A model generated the notes under the pieces. The model saw only the letters and a program-made list of their open reading frames with translations. It ran no database searches and was not told the DNA's origin. From the NCBI GenBank assembly GCA_965267435.1, contig OZ253960.1:5890001-5954000 (forward strand): a stretch of 64,000 nt of DNA, read 5' to 3'. This DNA comes from JAWPMT01 sp965267435. Lineage in GTDB: Bacteria; Bacteroidota; Bacteroidia; Cytophagales; Cyclobacteriaceae. Within the stretch, counting starts at the first letter, position 1; each line of letters opens with the position of its first letter. A program made the translations under genes and the position numbers. This document shows positions 52,992 through 61,524 of the stretch, one piece after another.

Positions 52992-53548
52992 TTAATTCGA
53001 TTAGGATTTGAGGTTAAGAAAGCTTTCCAACTGGTTGAGGACAATTCCACTTTCCCTCCCTGGAAGTGATGGCATACGGCCACTGCAAGTGCGTCCGTGG
53101 CATCTAGCAACTTGGGTGCTTCGTCGAACTTCATAAGGCTTTGCAGCATCGCAGCCACCTGCTCCTTTGATGCGTTACCATTGCCGGTCACAGATTGTTT
53201 GACTCTCTTTGGCGCGTACTCATTGATGGGTATCTCCCTCGAAAGGGCAGCTGCCATGGCCACACCCTGCGCTCGACCCAATTTTAGCATGGATTGAACG
53301 TTCTTGCCGTAGAAGGGAGCTTCCAACGCGACTTCATCCGGAAGATATTCATCGATGAGATTTGTCACGCGATCGAAGATTTTCTTGAGTTTGAGCTCGT
53401 GCCCTTCATATTTGCTGAGGTGGATGACACCAAATTGCAGGAGTGTGAGTTGGGCTTTCCGGATGGATATCAGACCGTAACCCATTACATTCGTGCCAGG
53501 ATCCAGGCCGAGGATGATCTTTTCCTTACCAGATGTACTCACTGCCAC
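52988..53548 (-). CDS. ruvC: Holliday junction resolvase RuvC
   Basis: 186 residues. Catalytic carboxylates Asp16 (GLDPGTNVMGYG), Glu76 (VALEAPFYGKN), Asp149 and Asp152 (LLDATDALAVAVCHH), equal in spacing to E. coli RuvC; the basic loop YAPKRVKQSVTGNGNASK is also present. GTG start at 53548, with a second GTG two codons later. It cuts Holliday junctions with RuvAB. The CDS overlaps the divergent flippase-like CDS by up to 16 bases. Confidence 0.95.
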   Translation of the reverse strand: MAVSTSGKEKIILGLDPGTNVMGYGLISIRKAQLTLLQFGVIHLSKYEGHELKLKKIFDRVTNLIDEYLPDEVALEAPFYGKNVQSMLKLGRAQGVAMAAALSREIPINEYAPKRVKQSVTGNGNASKEQVAAMLQSLMKFDEAPKLLDATDALAVAVCHHFQGGKVELSSTSWKAFLTSNPNRIK

Positions 53549-54420
53549 AAATAAACCACATTAGATGGAAAGAAATGGCCCTTTATGCGTTAAAGGTGGT
53601 CATTTGCGGAGCTTGCTTCTTCTACATCTTCTCAAGACTGGGCCATATATCCTGGGCCGATTTGCAATTGGACCAATGGTTTTCTGAAAGCAAGTTTCTG
53701 ATAGCCTTCATAAGTGCGCTACTCCTCTTTCCGCTCAACTGGTATCTGGAAGTTCTCAAATGGCAGCGGTGCGTTCGGCCGCTCAGGTCTATTTCCCGGT
53801 CTACTGCAGCCGCTGGTGTGTTGCGAGGACTGGCACTCAACTGGATCATGCCGTTCACCCTGGGGGATTTCATGGGGCGCATGTTAGGTATACCGCGTTC
53901 GATAGAGTCGATCAAGGTCCTTATGGTCAGCCGTATTTACGCTATGGGAGTCACAGCGATGGTAGGCATTGTCGCGACCGTATATCTGTATGCCTCCAAT
54001 TACACCTGGGTGCTCTTGCCTCTTGCTGTGATTGTATATGCTGCGTGGCGACATCTCACGTCCAATAGCCAATTGTATGACGGCCAGGACCACTTTTGGA
54101 TCGCGGTGCTGACAATCGGCCGATACATGATATTCTCTTTTCAGCTTATTGTTCTACTGTCGGCGGTGCTGCCAGATGTTGATTTATTGGTAATTGGGAG
54201 CGGAGTGGGTGTTGTATTCTTACTGCGATCCATCGTACCGTCCCTGCTGGGAGCATTGGGTGTCAGGGAGGCTGCTATTGTGTTTGTATTTTCCGCTTTT
54301 ATTGCTGACGCGACACCATTGCTTGTCGCGAGTTTCTCCCTTTGGTTCATAAATATTATTTTGCCCTCCATCATGGGATTGGTTCCTCTACTGGCATACC
54401 GTTTTAAGTTATCTATATGA
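53533..54420 (+). CDS. Flippase-like membrane protein (LPG synthetase TM / UPF0104)
   Basis: 295 residues from ATG at 53533; a second ATG at 53575 (MALYALKVV) would avoid the overlap with ruvC and is equally possible. Seven to eight membrane segments. The lysylphosphatidylglycerol synthase membrane-domain pattern is seen in WYLEVLKWQRCVRP, GVLRGLALNWIMPFTLGDFMGR, and the conserved SLLGALGVREAAIVF. The family moves or binds lipid-linked glycans. The GT2 gene behind overlaps it (ATGA), so the protein likely works with a glycolipid. Confidence 0.75.
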   Translation: MYSLPQINHIRWKEMALYALKVVICGACFFYIFSRLGHISWADLQLDQWFSESKFLIAFISALLLFPLNWYLEVLKWQRCVRPLRSISRSTAAAGVLRGLALNWIMPFTLGDFMGRMLGIPRSIESIKVLMVSRIYAMGVTAMVGIVATVYLYASNYTWVLLPLAVIVYAAWRHLTSNSQLYDGQDHFWIAVLTIGRYMIFSFQLIVLLSAVLPDVDLLVIGSGVGVVFLLRSIVPSLLGALGVREAAIVFVFSAFIADATPLLVASFSLWFINIILPSIMGLVPLLAYRFKLSI

Positions 54421-55523
54421 TTGTCTTCGCTGGAATAGCGATTGTGCATGTTGTCATTTTTGGTGTGCTCACTCGTATTTGGAATGGGATCAATACTTTT
54501 CGGTCCTCATCCGATAGCCGTTATCGCGTGTCGGTGATCATTCCAGTTCGTAATGAGGAAGAACACATTGGACAGCTGCTGGAAGATCTGGAGAGCCAGG
54601 ACTATCCTACAGATATGTTTGAAGTGATCGTTGTTGACGATCATAGCGATGACACGACCGGCGAGTTGGTAAACCGCCATCAAGCCAACAGCACTCTGGA
54701 CCTCAAGACCTTTTCACTCGGTGACAAATTGGGCAAAAAGGCCGCGGCTTCATTGGGTGTAGAACATGCCTCAGGGGAGATTATTTTATGCACTGACGGA
54801 GACTGTCGGGTACCTGCCTCCTGGGTGAGTACCTATGCAGCATTTTTCCAGAAACACCAGCCGCAGATGGTATCAGGTCCGGTGAAGATGGTAGGTGATC
54901 GTTTTTTCGATATTTATCAGGCACTGGACTTCTCGTCTCTCATTGCATTTGGGGCGGCAACATTGCAGAAGGGTTATCCAAGCACATGCAATGGTGCGAA
55001 TATGGCCTATCTCAAGAGTGCGTTTCATTCTGTGAATGGATACGAAGGCAATGACACCGTGCCATCCGGTGATGACGAGTTTCTCCTGCAAAAGATATTT
55101 GAGCAGTTCCCGGGGCAGGTGCATTTCATCAAATCGAGGGACGTGCTTGTCAGTACCTATCCCAAGGGCACTATCGGCGGCTTCATCCAACAGCGCCTCC
55201 GTTGGCTGAGTAAATGGCGCTTGAGGTCCAACTGGTGGTTGAAGGTGGCGTCCGTGTATGCCTTTGTCGACTTTGTTTCCATCTTCCTGATGGTGTACGG
55301 AATAGCCGTAGGCTGGTGGTCGTGGCTCCCGGTCATCGTGCTGATAGGTTTGCGGTGGTTGGCTGAGGCCCGATACCTGCAGGCTACAAGTCGATTTCTA
55401 GGGATCGCCAGATGTCGTCGGTACTTCCCTGTCGTCAGCTTTGTTTATCCCTTTTATGTACTGTTGTTGGGTTTTGGGTCTATTTTTGGCAAGTATTCGT
55501 GGAAAGGTAGAAGCTACTCATGA
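54417..55523 (+). CDS. Membrane GT2 glycosyltransferase
   Basis: 368 residues. GT-A domain with VIIPVRNEEEHIGQLLEDLESQDYP, metal motif CTDGDCRVP, acceptor-site DDEFLLQKIFEQFPG, and the processive signature QQRLRWLSKW. A membrane segment at the start and two to three at the C-terminus (about 260-290, 295-315, 340-355). This layout is of cellulose-synthase-like or polysaccharide (PgaC-type) transferases. Overlaps the previous gene by ATGA, and the 83-residue gene by four bases. Confidence 0.85.
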   Translation: MIVFAGIAIVHVVIFGVLTRIWNGINTFRSSSDSRYRVSVIIPVRNEEEHIGQLLEDLESQDYPTDMFEVIVVDDHSDDTTGELVNRHQANSTLDLKTFSLGDKLGKKAAASLGVEHASGEIILCTDGDCRVPASWVSTYAAFFQKHQPQMVSGPVKMVGDRFFDIYQALDFSSLIAFGAATLQKGYPSTCNGANMAYLKSAFHSVNGYEGNDTVPSGDDEFLLQKIFEQFPGQVHFIKSRDVLVSTYPKGTIGGFIQQRLRWLSKWRLRSNWWLKVASVYAFVDFVSIFLMVYGIAVGWWSWLPVIVLIGLRWLAEARYLQATSRFLGIARCRRYFPVVSFVYPFYVLLLGFGSIFGKYSWKGRSYS

Positions 55524-55771
55524 ACGACGACGAATATGACGTATTGGATGAGCTATACTTTGTCGTTTCTTATGAACAACTGAAGGAAGCCTGCGATCTG
55601 ACGAACGATCAACTGGTACATACGCTGGAAACACTTTATCAGCGGGGCTGGGTCAGGGTGCTGAGGAGCGTCGACGAAGATGCTGCTGAACCGTTAGAAC
55701 TTGCCATGAAGTACGAGGATTACTTCTACCTTGCCTCGAAGAAGGGCCTGCTGGCTCACAACTCTAATTGA
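55520..55771 (+). CDS. Small protein, winged-helix-like
   Basis: 83 residues, not recognised. Acidic, with the pattern of a small helix-turn-helix or winged helix: DELYFVVSYEQLKEACDLTNDQLVHTLETLYQRGWVRVL, a strand with aromatic residues, and YLASKKGLLAHNS. It overlaps GT2 by ATGA and precedes the GAF-phosphatase by ten bases. It may be a regulator or an adapter for the phosphatase or GT2; nothing proves this. Confidence 0.6.
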   Translation: MNDDEYDVLDELYFVVSYEQLKEACDLTNDQLVHTLETLYQRGWVRVLRSVDEDAAEPLELAMKYEDYFYLASKKGLLAHNSN

Positions 55772-55781
55772 AAGGTTGCAA

Positions 55782-56972
55782 ATGGCTGCAATAGGCGACA
55801 TAAGGGACCTGGAGCTCAATGCTCTACTAGAGATCACTCAGGCGATCAACAACAACCTGCCCGAGGGTGATTTGTATCGAATCTATCGATTTACGCTACT
55901 CGCCGATCTGCAGGTTAAGAAACTGGCCGTGTTCATGGAGGATGAACAATGGCACTGCAAGGTGCACTTCGGATCAGGAGTCGATTGGTCCAATGAAGTG
56001 CTGCCAGAGAAGCATACCACCTATACTGATATCACTGAGATTGAGGAAAAGGATCCTTTTGGCGAGTTCTCTCACGTGTTCCCGGTGTATCATAAAGACA
56101 GGCTCCTGGCCGTCGTATTCATAGGAGGGCGCAATCCCGAAACAGACATCACTTTCCTCAGGGCCCTGACGAACATCCTGATCGTTGCCGTCGAAAACAA
56201 GAAGCTGGCCAGAAGACAGTTGATGCAGGAAGCCTACCGCAAGGAGTTGGAGATCGCCAAGAAGGTGCAAAACTTCTTGTTTCCTAAGAAGCTACCCAAG
56301 TCGACCAGACTCAAGATAGATGCGGTCTACCTTCCCCACCAGGATGTGGGGGGTGACTACTACGACTACATTTCTTTAGGTGACAACCGATTCATCGTCT
56401 GTATCGCGGACGTCTCCGGCAAGGGAGTGCCTGCAGCACTGCTCATGTCCAACTTCCAGGCATCATTGCGAACACTTGTCCGAAAAACGGAAGACCTTGA
56501 GGAGATCATCAGCGAGTTGAATCACTCCACGTGCTCCAGTAGCAATGGGGAAAACTTCATCACCTTCTTCATTGGTCTGTATGATTTCAATACCCACGTC
56601 TTCGAATATGTCAACTGTGGGCACAACCCGTCATTCTTGCTGACGAAGGACAAAGAGTATACACTGGAGGAAGGAACGACTATTCTGGGAATGTTTGATC
56701 CGCTGCCATTCTTGTCGAAGGTTCGGATCGAGCATCTTGATAACTTCCTGTTCCTGGCCTATACGGATGGGCTGACCGAGGCATTCAATGCGGAGGAAGA
56801 GCAGTTTGGAACTGAGCGCCTTTTGGCCATACTGGAGAAACACTGGCAGGAAGATCTTAATGCGCTGCACAAGCATGTGTTCAAGGCGCTGGACGACTTC
56901 AGGGAGGAGACTCCCTATCATGATGACATCACTATGATCTCGTGCCAGGTCAGCAACAAATACCCTGAGTAG
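55782..56972 (+). CDS. GAF-SpoIIE (PP2C-type) phosphatase
   Basis: 396 residues from ATG at 55782. N-terminal GAF-like sensor (about 5-150: LELNALLEITQAINNNLPEGDLYRIYRF, LLAVVFIGGRN), a short helical linker (ELEIAKKVQNFLFPKKLPK), and the SpoIIE/PPM phosphatase: DVGGDYYDYISLGDNRFIVCIADVSGKGVPAALLM, YVNCGHNPSFLL, LAYTDGLTEAFN, DDITMISCQ. Metal aspartates (Asp in GGDYYD, ADVSGKG, YTDG, DDIT) are all present. It dephosphorylates an unknown Ser/Thr protein, often an anti-sigma antagonist. Encoded behind GT2 and 83-residue genes. Confidence 0.87.
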   Translation: MAAIGDIRDLELNALLEITQAINNNLPEGDLYRIYRFTLLADLQVKKLAVFMEDEQWHCKVHFGSGVDWSNEVLPEKHTTYTDITEIEEKDPFGEFSHVFPVYHKDRLLAVVFIGGRNPETDITFLRALTNILIVAVENKKLARRQLMQEAYRKELEIAKKVQNFLFPKKLPKSTRLKIDAVYLPHQDVGGDYYDYISLGDNRFIVCIADVSGKGVPAALLMSNFQASLRTLVRKTEDLEEIISELNHSTCSSSNGENFITFFIGLYDFNTHVFEYVNCGHNPSFLLTKDKEYTLEEGTTILGMFDPLPFLSKVRIEHLDNFLFLAYTDGLTEAFNAEEEQFGTERLLAILEKHWQEDLNALHKHVFKALDDFREETPYHDDITMISCQVSNKYPE

Positions 56973-56977
56973 TTACT

Positions 56978-57616
56978 GTGGGCTGGTATCCGCATCGGAC
57001 GCCTATCTGGTTGACCCGGCTATTCCCCTATTCATTGTTCTCTGCCGAGGTGGGCGATGGCAAGACCATCTATCTGACTTTCGATGATGGACCTGACCCG
57101 CAAGCCACTCCATGGGTGCTGCAGGAGCTCGAGCGCGTGGGCGCGAAAGCTACTTTCTTCATGGTGGGAGATAGGATGGCCAGGCATCCCGAGATCGTTG
57201 AGCAGGTGATTGCCCACGGACAGATCATTGGCAATCATACCTATCATCACTTGTCAGGATGGCGTACCAGTCTCCCGAACTACCGTGCCGATATTGACGC
57301 CTGTCAGGAGCTTATCAATCAGCATCCAGCCACTTCCCCCCGCCCGCTTTTTCGTCCTCCCTATGGCCGGATCACCCCGAAACAGGCCAAAGAATTGTCG
57401 AAAGACTATCAGGTGGTGATGTGGAGCCTTCTGGCCGGCGACTTTGATGAGCGAATGACGCCTTCCAGATCCCTCGCCAAGCTCTCCGGTGCCAGGGGTG
57501 GAGACGTAGTGGTGTTTCACGATAGTGGGAAGTTCCTGCCTCTCGTGAAGCAGGTGCTACCCGGTTTTTTGGCGCGATTTCAGGACAAAGGGTTTAAGTT
57601 TGCCGGCATTGCCTAG
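56978..57616 (+). CDS. Polysaccharide deacetylase (NodB)
   Basis: 212 residues from GTG. NodB domain: motif 1 LTFDDGPDPQ (catalytic and metal aspartates), motif 2 IGNHTYHHLSG (HxxxH-like metal histidines), motif 3 RPPYGR, motif 4 near VMWSLLAGDFDERM and motif 5 VVFHDSGK. It removes N-acetyl groups from a glycan such as poly-N-acetylglucosamine or peptidoglycan. There is no signal peptide in the predicted frame; an N-terminal sequence before the domain (WYPHRTPIWLTRLFPYSLFS) is short and amphipathic. The closeness to GT2 suggests a shared glycan. Confidence 0.87.
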   Translation: MGWYPHRTPIWLTRLFPYSLFSAEVGDGKTIYLTFDDGPDPQATPWVLQELERVGAKATFFMVGDRMARHPEIVEQVIAHGQIIGNHTYHHLSGWRTSLPNYRADIDACQELINQHPATSPRPLFRPPYGRITPKQAKELSKDYQVVMWSLLAGDFDERMTPSRSLAKLSGARGGDVVVFHDSGKFLPLVKQVLPGFLARFQDKGFKFAGIA

Positions 57617-57620
57617 CCCA

Positions 57621-58400
57621 ATGATCGATACCCACGCCCATATATATTTACCGCAGTTTGACGAGGATCGTGACGAAATCATCGCCTCTGCTCAGGCACT
57701 AGGTGTCACCCAGATCCTGATGCCCAATATCGATCGTTCCTCCGTGGAGGCGATGCTATCGGTCGAAGAGAAGTATCCCACCGTTTGTCGCAGTATGATG
57801 GGCTTGCATCCTTGTTCGGTCAAGGAGGATTTCGAGGAGGAATTGAAGGAAGTAGAGCAGTGGCTGCTGCGTCGACCGTTTCTGGCCGTTGGCGAGATTG
57901 GTACAGACCTGTATTGGGACAAGTCCCATTTTCCGCAGCAGCAGGAAGCCTTCAGAATCCAGAGCGAATGGGCACTAGAGCGTGGACTGCCCATCGTCAT
58001 ACACTGCCGCGAGTCCATCGATGAGACGATTGAGCTGGTAGCCCCATTTGCGGAGAGAGGCCTCCGTGGCGTATTTCACTGCTTCACGGGCAATGTTGAT
58101 CAGGCGCAAAGGATCATCGAGCTGGATTTCATGCTTGGGATTGGAGGCGTCGCTACTTTCAAAAATGGAGGACTGGACAAGGTGCTGCCGCACATTGCTC
58201 CAGAGTACCTCATTCTCGAAACAGACAGTCCGTATCTGGCGCCGGTGCCACACCGCGGTAAGCGAAATGAACCTGTCTATGTGAGACTCGTTGCGGAGAA
58301 GGTAGCTATGTACCTGGGTGCGACGATCAGAGAGTTGGACGATATCACCACGGCAAACGCCATAAACCTTTTCAATCTTGAGCACGAAACAAAAAGGTGA
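57621..58400 (+). CDS. TatD family metal-dependent DNase
   Basis: 259 residues from ATG at 57621, four bases after the deacetylase stop. Metal ligands: HAH (DTHAHIYL), Glu in GEIGTDLYWDK, His in VIHCRES, His in GVFHCFTG, Asp in ETDSPYLAP. The family cleaves DNA 3'-5' in repair; some act on D-Tyr-tRNA or RNA. The next gene starts inside its end. Confidence 0.9.
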   Translation: MIDTHAHIYLPQFDEDRDEIIASAQALGVTQILMPNIDRSSVEAMLSVEEKYPTVCRSMMGLHPCSVKEDFEEELKEVEQWLLRRPFLAVGEIGTDLYWDKSHFPQQQEAFRIQSEWALERGLPIVIHCRESIDETIELVAPFAERGLRGVFHCFTGNVDQAQRIIELDFMLGIGGVATFKNGGLDKVLPHIAPEYLILETDSPYLAPVPHRGKRNEPVYVRLVAEKVAMYLGATIRELDDITTANAINLFNLEHETKR

Positions 58401-59463
58401 GGACTATAAGATAGCCGTGACCCGTACTTCTGATAAGGAAGAGAAGGGTTCCATACTCATTATATATACAGGTGGTACGATCGGAATGATCAAGGACGAA
58501 AAGGGAGCGTTTGTGCCGTTCACTTTCAGTAATGTCCTGGACAAGCTGCCCGAACTGAAGGAAATGGATCTGTTGATGACCCTCGTATCCTTCCCCAAGT
58601 TGCTGGATTCATCCAACATCAGGGTCGAGGACTGGCAAAGTCTCGGAGCCATTATCTCGGAGAACTACGACCAGTATGATGGTTTCGTCGTCCTGCATGG
58701 TACTGATACCATGGCATACACGGCCTCTGCTCTGAGCTACATGTTCGAGGGACTCTCCAAACCCATCATTCTGACGGGTGCGCAAATACCGATCGGTGAA
58801 TTGCGCTCAGACGCTCGTGAGAATTTGATCACTGCATTGCAGATCGCATCCTCCAAAGAATATGGCGCTCCGATCTTACGGGAAGTGGGGATCTACTTCA
58901 ACTTCGTTTTGCTTCGTGGCAACCGGGCGCAGAAAGTCAGGTCCAGTGCTTTTGCGGCCTTCGAATCCCCGAACTATCCCAAGCTGGCGACGTCCGGAAT
59001 ATTCATTGAATATTTCAAACAAAACATGCTGAGTGGACAGGCGAGCGGCGAGCTGATCTTCCGCAAGAGCTTTGAGCGGAATGTGATCATCCTGAAGGTA
59101 TTTCCCGGCCTGAGTGAAGAAGCGCTACGTTGCATCCTCTCCATGGAAGGGTTGAAAGGAGTGGTCATGGAGACTTATGGCTCCGGCAATGCAATGAACT
59201 ATGACTGGTTCATGGATGCCCTGGCGGAGACCATCGATTCAGGTGTGATCATCTACAATGTCAGCCAGTGCAGTGGTGGAGAGGTGATCCCTGGTCGGTA
59301 TGAATCCAGTAAGAGGTTGATGGAAATTGGTGTGGTGAGTGGGGGAGACATTACGCCGGAGGCGGCTGTCACCAAACTCATGTTTCTCCTGGCGAATGAA
59401 GATAATTTGGTCAATATCAAAGCAAAGTTGGCCGCTCCGTTACGAGGAGAGATGGATATCTAA
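58378..59463 (+). CDS. Type I (cytoplasmic) L-asparaginase
   Basis: 361 residues from a TTG that overlaps the TatD stop by 23 bases; a GTG at 58417 would give 348 residues and remove the overlap, but the DYKIAVTR segment appears family-like, so the longer form is kept. Active-site threonines in IIYTGGTIGM and in HGTDTMAYT, plus the RGNRAQKVRSSAFAAF segment. It hydrolyses asparagine to aspartate. No signal peptide, so AnsA-type. TatD-asparaginase adjacency occurs in related genomes. Confidence 0.9.
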   Translation: MSTKQKGEDYKIAVTRTSDKEEKGSILIIYTGGTIGMIKDEKGAFVPFTFSNVLDKLPELKEMDLLMTLVSFPKLLDSSNIRVEDWQSLGAIISENYDQYDGFVVLHGTDTMAYTASALSYMFEGLSKPIILTGAQIPIGELRSDARENLITALQIASSKEYGAPILREVGIYFNFVLLRGNRAQKVRSSAFAAFESPNYPKLATSGIFIEYFKQNMLSGQASGELIFRKSFERNVIILKVFPGLSEEALRCILSMEGLKGVVMETYGSGNAMNYDWFMDALAETIDSGVIIYNVSQCSGGEVIPGRYESSKRLMEIGVVSGGDITPEAAVTKLMFLLANEDNLVNIKAKLAAPLRGEMDI

Positions 59464-59541
59464 ATTAATTTCAATTTGCATAAGCTCATTTTTCTTGATT
59501 TATTTGTCCGCCTAGAGGTCGCTTTAGGGCCTTTTGTTTTT

Positions 59542-59629
59542 AGAGAGGTGGCCGAGTGGTCGAAGGCGCACGCCTGGAAAGTGTGTATACCCTAACCGGG
59601 TATCGAGGGTTCGAATCCCTTCCTCTCTG
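59542..59629 (+). tRNA. tRNA-Ser (GGA)
   Basis: 88-base tRNA. Acceptor AGAGAGG (59542-59548) pairs with CCTCTCT (59622-59628), D arm GCC...GGC, anticodon stem CACGC/GTGTG around loop CTGGAAA with anticodon GGA, a long variable arm (TACCC/GGGTA) typical of class II tRNA, T arm GAGGG-TTCGAAT-CCCTT. Discriminator G. CCA is not encoded (GCA follows). It lies between the asparaginase and ExbB genes. Confidence 0.96.
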
Positions 59630-59639
59630 CAGGTGTACA

Positions 59640-59669
59640 TTTGGACAAAAAATTTTATAATTAACTTTA
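59640..59669 (+). promoter_or_regulatory. Candidate promoter of the exbB operon
   Basis: TTTG (59640-59643), 18-base spacer, TAACTTTA (59662-59669), close to the TTTG / TAnnTTTG pair. The exbB start is 32 bases further on. Confidence 0.5.
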
Positions 59670-59701
59670 CTTAAACTTAACCGAAGACTACCAAACAGAT
59701 T

Positions 59702-60532
59702 ATGAAAAAGTTACTTACTCTTTTGATGCTTACGGGTCTTTTTACCTTCACTGCGGTAAACACGTATGCACAAGACGACGCTGCGGCTGATACTACTGAA
59801 ACTGCTGCTGCAGACTCCGCCGCTGTGCAAGAGGCAGAGCCTGTTGCGGAGGAGCCAACTTTCGTCGAAGAGGAGCCTGTGGCTGAAGCGGAGCCTGGTT
59901 TCCACCAAGTCGTCAAGAAACAATTCATCGATGGTGGACCTAGCTTTATGGGCATCGTTTTGATCTGTTTGATCTTGGGTCTGGCTATCTCCATCGAAAG
60001 AATCATCACACTCAATCTTGCAACCACTAACGTGAAGAAGTTGCTCGCCAGCGTCGAAGATGCGTTGAACGCCGGTGGCGTTGAGGCAGCTAAGGACGTT
60101 TGCCGCAACACTCGCGGTCCGGTAGCTTCTATCTTCATCCAGGGTCTTATGAGAATGTCAGAAGGCATCGAGATGGTAGAGAAGTCTATCATTTCTTACG
60201 GTTCTGTCGAAATGGGTAAGTTGGAGCGAGGTATGGTTTGGATCTCCCTGTTTATCTCACTTGCACCGATGCTTGGTTTCATGGGAACTGTAATCGGTAT
60301 GATTGACGCCTTCGACGCCATCGCAGAAGCGGGAGACGTATCTCCTACTCTTGTGGCAAACGGTATCAAGGTGGCACTCTTGACAACAGTGGGTGGTCTG
60401 ATTGTGGCCGTTATCCTTCAGTTGTTCTACAACTACCTGATCTCTAAGATCGATTCCCTGGTGAATAGCATGGAAGACGCTTCTATCTCTTTGGTAGACA
60501 TCCTTGTGAAGCACAACCTTTCTGCTAAGTAA
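59702..60532 (+). CDS. exbB: MotA/TolQ/ExbB proton channel protein
   Basis: 276 residues. Signal peptide to about residue 23 (NTYAQ), then an acidic Ala/Glu/Pro linker of 40 residues (24-65), then the channel: membrane segment 1 about 80-98, segments 2 and 3 at about 180-200 and 222-245, with the MotA/TolQ core MISLAPMLGFMGTVIGMIDAFDAIAEAGD. Together with ExbD it uses the proton gradient to drive TonB. The periplasmic linker is longer than in E. coli ExbB. First gene of a four-gene operon. Confidence 0.9.
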   Translation: MKKLLTLLMLTGLFTFTAVNTYAQDDAAADTTETAAADSAAVQEAEPVAEEPTFVEEEPVAEAEPGFHQVVKKQFIDGGPSFMGIVLICLILGLAISIERIITLNLATTNVKKLLASVEDALNAGGVEAAKDVCRNTRGPVASIFIQGLMRMSEGIEMVEKSIISYGSVEMGKLERGMVWISLFISLAPMLGFMGTVIGMIDAFDAIAEAGDVSPTLVANGIKVALLTTVGGLIVAVILQLFYNYLISKIDSLVNSMEDASISLVDILVKHNLSAK

Positions 60533-60559
60533 GATTCGTTCATCCGAAATAATCAGGAT

Positions 60560-60865
60560 ATGTCATTAATCGATCTAGGACTATATGCAGGCTATGTGCT
60601 GATCTTCCTGTGTGCTATCACAGCGATCATCATGCCTTTGATCCAATCTTTCGGCGATCCCAAGTCCCTCGTTAAGTCGGGCATTGGAGTAGGAATACTT
60701 CTGGTAGTGCTCGTCGTCACCTATACAATAGCTGACGGTAGCTCGGAGGGAGCGTCGGAAACCACCTCCAAAATGGTGGGTGCCGGATTGCTGACGATGT
60801 ACGCTTTTGTATTCGCAGCTATCGCGGGAATTGTATATACAGAAATCTCTAAATTCTTAAAATAA
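60560..60865 (+). CDS. Small membrane protein of the exbB operon
   Basis: 101 residues with three hydrophobic segments (about 8-26, 37-54, 70-92). It sits between exbB and exbD, and overlaps exbD by one base (A of TAATG). Members of this small family (no name known to me) accompany ExbB-ExbD in Bacteroidota, so a structural or assembly role in the complex is inferred. Confidence 0.7.
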   Translation: MSLIDLGLYAGYVLIFLCAITAIIMPLIQSFGDPKSLVKSGIGVGILLVVLVVTYTIADGSSEGASETTSKMVGAGLLTMYAFVFAAIAGIVYTEISKFLK

Positions 60866-61503
60866 TGGCACGAGGTGGAGGAAGAAAGGCCCCTGAGGTG
60901 AGTTCTGGCTCCATGGCGGACATTGCGTTTCTGCTGTTGATATTCTTCTTGGTGACGACTACGATCGCCAACGACAAGGGTATTGCCATGCTGTTGCCGC
61001 CCCCGCCGGATCCAAATCAGGAGGAAATAGAACTGAAGCTACAGGAGAGAAATATCTTCAAGATATTGGCGAACTCTCAGGATAGGCTTTTGGTAGAGAA
61101 TGAGCCTTACACGGCGCCAATCTCAGATCTGACAGATGAAGTGAAGAAGTTCGTACTAAACTTTGGAGATCCTTCTCCCGAGGGCGTAGAAGTCTATAAC
61201 AGCTTGCCGAACTCAATGAAAGTTTTCGTTAGCCAGAATGGTCGGAACCCGGAATCATCCGATGATCCCACGAGTGGTAACGCCATCGTTTCATTCAAAG
61301 CCAACCGTGGTACCAGCTACGACCTGTACATACAGGTGCTGGATGCCATCAACGCAGCTTACAATGAGATCTATGCTGAGAGGGCAGGGGTCACCGTCGA
61401 CGAGTGGTTGACACTTGACAGAGACGACGATATCCAGAAAGCGATGTATCAAAGAGCTCGATCCGGTATTCCCCGGGCGATCTCGATTGCAGAACCTGAT
61501 TGA
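60865..61503 (+). CDS. exbD: ExbD/TolR-family protein, copy 1
   Basis: 212 residues. One membrane segment (about 18-36) with the proton-channel Asp19 in SMADIAFLLLIFFLVTTTI, followed by a periplasmic domain with NIFKILANSQDRLLVE and VSFKANRGTSYDLYIQVLDAI. Longer than E. coli ExbD (141). With ExbB it forms the proton-driven TonB motor. It precedes a second exbD. Confidence 0.9.
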   Translation: MARGGGRKAPEVSSGSMADIAFLLLIFFLVTTTIANDKGIAMLLPPPPDPNQEEIELKLQERNIFKILANSQDRLLVENEPYTAPISDLTDEVKKFVLNFGDPSPEGVEVYNSLPNSMKVFVSQNGRNPESSDDPTSGNAIVSFKANRGTSYDLYIQVLDAINAAYNEIYAERAGVTVDEWLTLDRDDDIQKAMYQRARSGIPRAISIAEPD

Positions 61504-61524
61504 TGACCCTAAAGGATAAGACTT

